From positions 259,536 to 272,412 of the forward strand of contig JBBHKE010002488.1 in the NCBI GenBank assembly GCA_037447655.1: a stretch of DNA of 12,877 nucleotides, written 5' to 3'. This DNA comes from Zygnema cylindricum (Eukaryota; Streptophyta; Zygnematophyceae; Zygnematales; Zygnemataceae). The notes under the pieces were generated by a model, which saw only the letters and a program-made list of their open reading frames with translations, had not been told where the DNA came from and made no database searches. A program made the position numbers and the translations under genes. Positions 6,883 to 12,877 of this stretch are shown one piece after another (position 1 is the first letter of the stretch; each line of letters opens with the position of its first letter).

Positions 6883-8065
6883 TGTTGTCCATAGCCATTT
6901 CTAGCCATGGATTCACCCTCGGAAGCACCACAGACTACCCCAAAAACAGCCTACTTTGGATACTCACAGAATTCAACAGAATTAACAAAATAACCTGAAA
7001 CTACACTTACAGATAGTATATAGGCTATAGAATAACCTCACAAAGTTTCAGACAAAAATAATAATCAGAGTGATCACATCATCTAGTCAAAGTTGCAGAA
7101 AAACAGTCTGCCAGAACTTTGATTAAACAGACTAACTTCACAATGAAGTAAAACACAGACCAGGCACACAATAGACCTGCAAATCTGTGATAATATTAAA
7201 AATACAAAGAGGAACACACATGCAGAATTTCAGATAATTCTGACATCAGATCTGAGAGCAATACTCAGACAAAATTACCAAAAATGATCATAAACAGTTT
7301 TTGGTACAGAAAGTTCCTATATCCTGAAATGACTAAGTTCTACAATATATACACTCAGGCTTACTACTAAATGTACGGAGGCATACCAGCCGTACGTAAT
7401 TTACCATCTACTTAAATTAATGTGTATACTTGAATAATTCAAGGTATGTCAGAAAATGTAATTCTACACTAATAATTAATGCACAAAAAGACAAAACAAT
7501 GTTAAATCAAAATGTTTACACCGACGCTTCCATAAAATCCGCGTACTGAGTATCAACTTGATTATTCACTCGTGGACGAAACCACGTATTGAACCGACAT
7601 CACATACGTACGGTTCACTTGATACCACGTCATCAAAATTGCGATTCCTTGAAAAATATCGGCGGACGCCGTCCGCCCTCCAAATGTACCATGACCCACT
7701 TGCCGAAATTAAACCGTACCTTCAAAATCTTTTCCGTACTGAACATGCGTCTTTTGCATTAAATGAGCGTGTCGCAAATGAAGTACACCTGTCTAAATAA
7801 GACGCTCCGTACCGGCGGCGTACATATTCAACATTTCGTACATTTCACAACGAATCGCTTCGCGATCCGCCGTCCATTTGCAAACGTATTCCGAGCCACT
7901 CAATTACTATTTCGTTCGTCCCAGAACAATATATCTGTATGTTCACTCCCCCAATCCGCGAATCCATTCGAACCTCCACAGTAAATTCATTTAACAAATT
8001 ACGCACGAAACGTCGCGTGCGCACAAAGTGTGTAGTACGCACGAAACTAAGTTTTCAAAACAACA
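6883..8065 (-). repeat. TR-GAG 3' LTR (1183 bp)
   Basis: On the minus strand it starts TGTTGTTTTG and ends CAACA. It is identical by eye to 9639-10821. The U3-side half (about 7500-8060) is rich in CpG and in GTAC words, while the rest is AT-rich. Candidate minus-strand TATA boxes lie at about 7345-7352 and 7015-7023. A GC-rich hairpin (GGCGGAC-GCC-GTCCGCC) is at 7661-7677. Short open frames inside the LTR have no recognisable similarity and no good start codons. Confidence 0.95.
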
Positions 8066-8090
8066 CTCCCCCGAAAATTTAGTTTCGTGC
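8039..8090. repeat. 18-bp inverted repeat enclosing the polypurine tract and LTR boundary
   Basis: The left arm (8039-8056, in the LTR) and the right arm (8073-8090, in the interior) are reverse complements over 12 bases plus 5 more, with one mismatch between. The 16-base loop (8057-8072) contains the LTR terminus CAACA and the C-run that is the polypurine tract on the element's own strand. The 5' LTR carries the left arm only, so the structure exists only at the interior-to-3'-LTR junction. Confidence 0.85.
8066..8072 (-). promoter_or_regulatory. Polypurine tract of the TR-GAG element
   Basis: On the minus strand GGGGGAG directly abuts TGTTG of the 3' LTR. Copia-1 ends with AGGGGAG in the same place. 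Confidence 0.8.
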
Positions 8091-8437
8091 ACCCATAGTA
8101 AAATATACCGCGTTTGAAATGTAACTGTATATTTCGTTCAAATGTCACCACTGCTTCCGCTGACGTCACCACTGTTTCCGCTGACGTCACCACTGCTCCC
8201 ACTGCCTGCTGCCATGTCTTCCAAAATCCTTCCTTCTTAAACACACCATTGCTTCCACTACCTCTTTCTAGGTCTTCAAAAGTAAAAACTTTCCTTCTCA
8301 CACAATTTCAAAATTCAAAGTTTTTAATTGGAAATTCCTCAAAAAGATTACTTAATGTAAAAGATAGTCACTTCTCTAAAATTATTTTTCACGATGCTTT
8401 CTTTTGACCATTTTCTGCACATGTTTTCTTCTACGGC
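8073..8437 (-). other. TR-GAG 3' untranslated region
   Basis: About 365 bp between the Gag stop and the polypurine tract, without a credible gene. It holds the three 21-bp repeats (8144-8206) and the right arm of the inverted repeat. The rest is A/T-rich and unremarkable. Confidence 0.7.
8144..8206. repeat. Three tandem 21-bp units with two TGACGTCA palindromes
   Basis: Units start at 8144, 8165 and 8186 (GTCACCACTG...). The first two differ by one base and the third is more diverged in its second half. The unit junctions create the perfect palindrome TGACGTCA at 8161-8168 and 8182-8189, a canonical bZIP (CRE/C-box type) binding site. The position just upstream of the 3' LTR on the element's strand is transcribed but untranslated. 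Confidence 0.85.
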
Positions 8438-9664
8438 TTATCCTTTGACTTCTACTTCTTTTCTTTGCTTTCTTAATAAATTTTGGTATTTTCTCAATTT
8501 TTGAACATTTGTTTTCTTTTCAATATTATAATCTTCCTCTCCTACTTCAATTTTCTGAGCACTTTTTCTCTCTCTCTCTTTAGGTACAGTAATCTCCTCA
8601 TGCAAATTATTTTCAGTTTCCACTTCCAATTGACCGTCACTCTCTCCAGCTATCCTCACTTCATTAACCTCTTCTTCCTGTAAATCTTTTTCACTCACCA
8701 ATCTGTCGTCGGAAAAATTGACAGAAACCAGATCATTGTCTGTCACCTCTTCCTCTTTCTCCACTCCATTTTCAGTGACACCAAATTTTTCTCTTCCTTC
8801 CTCATTTTCCATATTTAGAAAAACAACAGTCGGCAAGTATACAAATTTATCGACTGGAAGTGTATCCTTTCGTGTGGGGGGTCGAACTCGATCGTCATCC
8901 CATCCGTTTCTGAAATTTCCTGTGACACATGCACTTTTATATAATGGACATACTCTAAAAGTATGTCCTAAATCATTACAGTAAAAGCAATTTTCTGATT
9001 TGCAACTTTTTCTATTTTTCTGAAACTGTGATCTAACACCTTCAAAATCCCCCCTATCCTTTAAAGCCTTTTTATCATCTACTACATCCAAAACAAATCT
9101 GATTGCTAATGGTAAGTTCCAATCCTTTTTATCAACTTGGTTTAATCTATCAAACGCACACCTATATTCCTTAGGTAATCCTTTCATTAAAATGAGAGCC
9201 TTTTGAACATTCGTAAAATTTCCTCCTGCAATATCATTTTCTTCAAACAATCTTTGCAAACTAAGGCAATATTTCAACACACTACCTCCAACATACTTAT
9301 ACTCAAATATTTTTGTAGCACTAATCATCCAGTGATACACAGAAGTCTTTTGATAAATACGTTCCAACCACTTCCACAATTCAGCTGCACTCTTCACATC
9401 AAGGTAACTCATTACAATTTCCTCAGTCATAGATAGCTTGATGATCCTCAAGCACTCCAGGTTTTTCTCCTCCCATTCAGCCAATGTTTCGACACATGTC
9501 CCATCCACCACATCCATAAGCTCCCTCAACTTGAAGTAGCTCTCCATAATACTCCTCCAACAATAATATTCAGTTCCATCAAATATGGGTAAATACGATT
9601 CATCCAGTATGGGTAGCCATGGGCGTGGGCCCATAACCTGTTGTCCATAGCCATTTCTAGCCAT
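8438..9664 (-). CDS. gag: Gag polyprotein of the TR-GAG element (408 aa)
   Basis: A structural protein that would form the virus-like particle and bind the element's RNA. The frame is intact from ATG (complement of 9662-9664, in a good context TCCATGGC) to TAA. The first 26 bases lie inside the 5' LTR, so the primer-binding site encodes residues near Gln9-Pro13. Residues about 20-215 match the Copia gag domain (YCWRSIMESYF; AAELWKWLERIY; KALILMKGLPKEYR.AFDRL) and resemble the Copia-1 gag remnant segment by segment. A CCHC zinc knuckle follows at C226, C229, H234, C239. After it, where protease (DTG) would begin, the protein has a strongly acidic tail (about 286-385, many Glu and Asp) closed by a basic stretch (about 386-407). 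I recognise no family for this tail. No pol motif follows, and no frameshift or readthrough partner is present downstream. Confidence 0.92.
   Translation of the reverse strand: MARNGYGQQVMGPRPWLPILDESYLPIFDGTEYYCWRSIMESYFKLRELMDVVDGTCVETLAEWEEKNLECLRIIKLSMTEEIVMSYLDVKSAAELWKWLERIYQKTSVYHWMISATKIFEYKYVGGSVLKYCLSLQRLFEENDIAGGNFTNVQKALILMKGLPKEYRCAFDRLNQVDKKDWNLPLAIRFVLDVVDDKKALKDRGDFEGVRSQFQKNRKSCKSENCFYCNDLGHTFRVCPLYKSACVTGNFRNGWDDDRVRPPTRKDTLPVDKFVYLPTVVFLNMENEEGREKFGVTENGVEKEEEVTDNDLVSVNFSDDRLVSEKDLQEEEVNEVRIAGESDGQLEVETENNLHEEITVPKERERKSAQKIEVGEEDYNIEKKTNVQKLRKYQNLLRKQRKEVEVKG
9625..9638 (-). promoter_or_regulatory. Primer-binding site of the TR-GAG element (half-tRNA iMet type)
   Basis: On the minus strand GGTTATGGGCCCAC begins directly after the LTR's CAACA. 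The plus strand GTGGGCCCATAACC equals the anticodon arm of initiator tRNA-Met as I recall it for plants; the animal form differs at the outermost base. Priming would therefore start from a cleaved tRNA half, as known for Drosophila copia. The site is inside gag. ATGGGC / GCCCAT (9619-9624, 9629-9634) could fold over it. Confidence 0.85.
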
Positions 9665-10821
9665 GGATTCACCCTCGGAAGCACCACAGACTACCCCAAA
9701 AACAGCCTACTTTGGATACTCACAGAATTCAACAGAATTAACAAAATAACCTGAAACTACACTTACAGATAGTATATAGGCTATAGAATAACCTCACAAA
9801 GTTTCAGACAAAAATAATAATCAGAGTGATCACATCATCTAGTCAAAGTTGCAGAAAAACAGTCTGCCAGAACTTTGATTAAACAGACTAACTTCACAAT
9901 GAAGTAAAACACAGACCAGGCACACAATAGACCTGCAAATCTGTGATAATATTAAAAATACAAAGAGGAACACACATGCAGAATTTCAGATAATTCTGAC
10001 ATCAGATCTGAGAGCAATACTCAGACAAAATTACCAAAAATGATCATAAACAGTTTTTGGTACAGAAAGTTCCTATATCCTGAAATGACTAAGTTCTACA
10101 ATATATACACTCAGGCTTACTACTAAATGTACGGAGGCATACCAGCCGTACGTAATTTACCATCTACTTAAATTAATGTGTATACTTGAATAATTCAAGG
10201 TATGTCAGAAAATGTAATTCTACACTAATAATTAATGCACAAAAAGACAAAACAATGTTAAATCAAAATGTTTACACCGACGCTTCCATAAAATCCGCGT
10301 ACTGAGTATCAACTTGATTATTCACTCGTGGACGAAACCACGTATTGAACCGACATCACATACGTACGGTTCACTTGATACCACGTCATCAAAATTGCGA
10401 TTCCTTGAAAAATATCGGCGGACGCCGTCCGCCCTCCAAATGTACCATGACCCACTTGCCGAAATTAAACCGTACCTTCAAAATCTTTTCCGTACTGAAC
10501 ATGCGTCTTTTGCATTAAATGAGCGTGTCGCAAATGAAGTACACCTGTCTAAATAAGACGCTCCGTACCGGCGGCGTACATATTCAACATTTCGTACATT
10601 TCACAACGAATCGCTTCGCGATCCGCCGTCCATTTGCAAACGTATTCCGAGCCACTCAATTACTATTTCGTTCGTCCCAGAACAATATATCTGTATGTTC
10701 ACTCCCCCAATCCGCGAATCCATTCGAACCTCCACAGTAAATTCATTTAACAAATTACGCACGAAACGTCGCGTGCGCACAAAGTGTGTAGTACGCACGA
10801 AACTAAGTTTTCAAAACAACA
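9639..10821 (-). repeat. TR-GAG 5' LTR (1183 bp)
   Basis: Same length as 6883-8065 at a constant offset of 2756, and I found no mismatch reading the two copies side by side. It contains the Gag start codon near its end and, 50 bases before it, CTGTGAGTA, a splice-donor-like word also present in Copia-1. Confidence 0.95.
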
Positions 10822-10826
10822 AAGAA
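10822..10826. repeat. Target-site duplication AAGAA, right copy (TR-GAG)
   Basis: Exact copy of 6878-6882. Both sides belong to one Gypsy reading frame. Confidence 0.93.
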
Positions 10827-11991
10827 GACCTGTTGCAGGCTAATGAGCATGGGGGTGGATCTACAAAGTAAGTGAAGTGGAAAGTGGGTTCCTCTTCCAG
10901 CCCTCGTAGATGGCAAGGAGCCACATTAATCTTGTTTTCCTTAATTCTGCGGCCATCCTTTCCTTCCAAGGTCAAAACCCCTTTGTTAAAAACCTTTATT
11001 ACTTTAAAAATCACCTGTTTGGCTGAAATGTCCAAAGTGTCCTTCTTCTGTTGCATGTGATACACGAAATCTTTGGGCATGAAGCGCCGTTGCCGCGGGA
11101 CATAATTGCCGCTCCTTCGTTGGGAATACAAAAGCTGATCCCTGTCATGAGCAGCCTGTAAATTGCCCATAGCCAGAGGCATTTCCCGCTGAAATACCTT
11201 GGCTCTGTCGGCAATGAGCTTCTCCACCATCCCACGATTGTCCATTTCCGGGAGTACAAATGCGTGTGCCGATGCAGCTCCAAGGAGGATGGGATGTCGG
11301 CCAAAGAAAATAAAGTAAAGGTTATATGAATGGAGGGAGACGTGCTTGCTGAATCAGTATCCCATTGCTATCTATGGCACCCTTTTGTCCCATTCCCCCA
11401 AATATTCTTCCACACCATATTTTCGTAGTGACCGCTTCACTGTCTGTACGCACCTTTCGGCCAAACCGTCGACCTGCGGGTGGTCTCGGTTGGTCAGCTG
11501 CTAGTCAATGAGGTACTTCTCCAGAAGGTTAGTAATTTTTGCGGCAAATTCAGATCTCTGGTTGGTTAAAACTTCTGCTGGCGTCTTGAATTGTGACAAC
11601 ACCCTTTGCAAAAAGGCGTCTGCAATTGACTTAGATCCCTTTTGGGGCAAAACCACCAACTCTATCCATTTTGAAAAATGTTCAATCACGACTAGTACAA
11701 AACACTTCCCCCGCCTGCTGGTTGGAAGAGGTCCCCAAAGATCCAAAGACCATCGATAAAACATCCCCCGGATAGGGAGAGAATGAAGCTGAGTTCCGCC
11801 CTTTTTGTCAAAAGCTGCCTTAACTCGATCACATGAAGAGCAAGTTTGCACAATTCCATTGACTTGGGCCCGCAACCCTTGCCACCAACAAGATCTTGTG
11901 ACCAGAGAAGTGGTCCGTTTCTGCCCGAAGTGCCCGCATTCTGATGGACGCAAGAAATTAGAGTTTCTCGATCTGCCGGTGGAGGAACCAC
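10822..11991 (-). pseudogene. Gypsy integrase (zinc region, core, C-terminal module) and start of the PHD-like finger
   Basis: On the minus strand the His of the zinc region lies in VHQNAG and the Cys pair in CSSCDRVKA. The core has the first catalytic Asp in WSLDLWGPLP (complement of 11741-11743). The second Asp position reads Asn in VLTNQRSEF (complement of 11561-11563). The Glu is kept in GLAERCVQTVKRS (complement of 11456-11458). The C-terminal module (VPRQRRFMPKDFVY ... GVLTLEGKDG ... NVAPCHL) is well preserved. From about 11953 down it is one frame, interrupted by stops at 11501-11503, 11372-11374 and 11354-11356 (plus-strand coordinates). Upstream of about 11953 another frame is needed. 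The frame then enters the first C-X3-C pair of the PHD-like finger, and the TR-GAG LTR cuts it at 10822. Asp-to-Asn plus the stops make it non-functional. Confidence 0.88.
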
Positions 11992-12702
11992 TTTCCTCGT
12001 TCCGTCAGCCTATTTTCAGAGGAGAATTCCCCGGTCCGAGTCATATGCCATTATCCGCGTTTGCACCCGGGATAATTGAGCACGAGCCAAGAGGGGAAGT
12101 GGAGATCCATGTTGGATGGATTGTAGATTATCGGAGTCATTCTATATATCTCTCCGTCTAGCTCCTATTGGTGCTTGTCCTTCAACGTCGGCCGCAAAGG
12201 TGGATAATTCCCCCCCAGCTTGGGAAGCCAGATAAAAGCGGAGGAGGCTCGTAGAAGTCCATAACTCGGATCCTCATCATGCCGCGCCCCGGTAGAATCC
12301 AATGTGGAGGGGTCGGGATTTCGGCTGAGTTCGTCGGCATTCCCGTGAATCTCTCCTGCCTGGTGCATGATGCTGAAATCATATTCCTGTAAGATCAAAA
12401 CCCACCTAGCGAGTTTGCCGGTTAATTTATTGTTTTCCATGATCCATCTCAGAGGCTGATAGTCGGTAATGAGGGTGAAGTGGATCCCGTAGAAAATATG
12501 GCCGAAAATGCTGAATTGCCCAAACGGCCGCCAGGAGCTCCCCATGGTAACTGCTGTAGTTCCCCTCAGGTCTAATATAACTCTGGCTAGGGTAAGCCAC
12601 CACGTACTCAGCTCCTGCATCGTCCACTTGAGGAAACACGTCTCCCAATCCGAACCTACTCGAATTAGTATAAAGGAGGGAGGAGCGCTGGTGATCGGAA
12701 TA
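11992..12702 (-). pseudogene. Gypsy RNase H and degenerate linker
   Basis: The minus-strand RNase H domain is split over two frames. In the first part, LLYTNSSRFGLGD has Asn where the first catalytic Asp is expected, and YHGELLAAVWAIQHFRPY keeps the Glu. After a one-base shift at the A-run 12493-12496 it continues with LITDYQPLRWIMENNKLTGK and LARWVLILQEYDFSIMHQAG, ending in GNADELSRNPD, the usual Gypsy RNase H end. The following linker to the integrase zinc region (about 12300-11992) has a stop at 12165-12167 and is poorly conserved. Reverse transcriptase would lie upstream, but the homology stops at about 12702 where a plus-strand Copia fragment begins. Confidence 0.85.
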
Positions 12703-12877
12703 TGATAGGATCAAGATCGGTAGAAACAACTCCCTACGAAATCTGGACAGGTAGCAAACCAGATGTTAGCCATTTCAAGGTCTTTGGTAGTCAATGCTTT
12801 ATATTGGATACGTCTACAGATAGATGGAAAATGGAACCGAAGGGATTACCGGGTATTCTGTTAGGATATGATGATCA
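12703..12877 (+). pseudogene. Copia-5: integrase C-terminal and linker fragment, related to Copia-1
   Basis: The frame is open from 12705 to the window end. It aligns without gaps to Copia-1 positions 3085-3257 (TTPYEIWTG, DVS.FKVFGS, CFILDTS, RWKMEPKGLP, ILLGYDD), with about 8 amino-acid differences in 57. This is the segment just after the integrase catalytic core. The left end is abrupt, at the Gypsy RNase H boundary, so the copy is 5' truncated or rearranged. It has no stop in the visible part and may continue intact to the right. It could show what reverse transcriptase in this family looks like before the Copia-1 deletion. Confidence 0.85.

Larger units (their letters stand above)
6883..10821 (-). 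mobile_element. TR-GAG element: gag-only, non-autonomous Copia-type LTR retrotransposon, very young
   Basis: It is 3939 bp, with two 1183-bp LTRs that look identical base for base, AAGAA target duplications, a primer-binding site (9625-9638), a polypurine tract (8066-8072), and a 1573-bp interior encoding only Gag. There is no protease, integrase, reverse transcriptase or RNase H in any frame. The arrangement matches the TR-GAG class described in plants. Movement must use enzymes from other elements. Copia-1-like relatives are plausible donors, since LTR ends, primer site and polypurine end are shared. Identical LTRs, an intact Gag frame and a clean insertion into an older Gypsy gene all indicate recent transposition. 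Confidence 0.92.
5920..12702 (-). mobile_element. Gypsy-type LTR retrotransposon remnant, interrupted by the TR-GAG element
   Basis: Minus-strand pieces occur in the Gypsy order RNase H (12702-12165), integrase zinc region, core and C-terminal module (11991 to about 10850), PHD-like finger (10849-10822 plus 6882-6747), polypurine tract (about 6700-6730) and putative 3' LTR (about 6699-5920). The TR-GAG element occupies 6883-10821 inside it. Protease, most of reverse transcriptase and the 5' LTR are absent, because at about 12702 the sequence switches to a plus-strand Copia fragment. Stops, a frameshift and active-site losses show it is dead. The outer boundary at 5920 is inferred from a TG/CA end and the start of Copia-2 homology. 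Confidence 0.75.

Noticed and set aside
7558-7984. Open frames of 73-80 codons in the TR-GAG LTR, repeated at 10314-10740.
   Set aside because: They lack a convincing ATG start and any similarity, lie antisense to the element, and are duplicated only because the LTR is.
8047-8301. 84-codon minus-strand frame across the 3' UTR and the LTR edge.
   Set aside because: It consists of the translated 21-bp repeat and part of the inverted repeat; no good context or similarity.
8718-8984. Plus-strand frames opposite the TR-GAG Gag.
   Set aside because: Shadows of the well-supported minus-strand gag.
9625-9638. A tRNA gene fragment (anticodon arm of initiator tRNA-Met).
   Set aside because: Only 14 bases match, directly at the LTR end, as expected for a primer-binding site.

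Overview
The window is eukaryotic and consists almost entirely of LTR retrotransposons inserted into one another. I see no host gene, no rRNA or tRNA gene and no prokaryotic gene organisation. Best guess at the host is the green lineage (streptophyte alga or non-seed plant), with low confidence. Two things suggest this: the Gypsy pol remnant resembles, from memory, elements of such genomes, and the 14-nt primer-binding site of the youngest element fits the plant form of initiator tRNA-Met slightly better than the animal form. No search was run.

Layout. (1) 1-215 and 5746-5919 are two halves of one Copia integrase gene on the minus strand (Copia-2). (2) Copia-1 (216-5745, plus strand) split that gene. 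It has 904 and 906 bp LTRs (TGTTG...CAACA), a 5-bp target duplication AGCAT, and LTRs that differ by about 7% by eye. Its gag and protease part carries stops and frameshifts. The last 1.9 kb of pol is an open frame from which the catalytic core of reverse transcriptase has been deleted. (3) 5920-6882 and 10822-12702 are a decayed Gypsy element on the minus strand: RNase H, integrase, a PHD-like zinc finger, a polypurine tract and a putative 3' LTR. (4) 6883-10821 (minus strand) is a compact 3.94-kb Copia-type element inserted into the Gypsy PHD coding sequence, with target duplication AAGAA. Its two 1183-bp LTRs look identical, and its only gene is an intact 408-residue Gag. It is therefore a non-autonomous gag-only element (TR-GAG type) that moved very recently. 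(5) 12703-12877 (plus strand) is the start of another Copia pol fragment related to Copia-1.

How the parts work together. Copia-1 and the TR-GAG element share the terminal pentanucleotides, a GGGGAG polypurine end, a primer-binding site matching the anticodon region of initiator tRNA-Met (half-tRNA priming), and a Gag start codon inside the LTR, so that the primer site is coding. This suggests one lineage in which full-length relatives supply protease, integrase and reverse transcriptase to the gag-only element. The most unusual structural signal is an 18-bp inverted repeat (8039-8090) that places the TR-GAG polypurine tract and LTR boundary in its loop. Copia-1 has a shorter version of the same arrangement, and the Gypsy remnant has a hairpin directly beside its polypurine tract.
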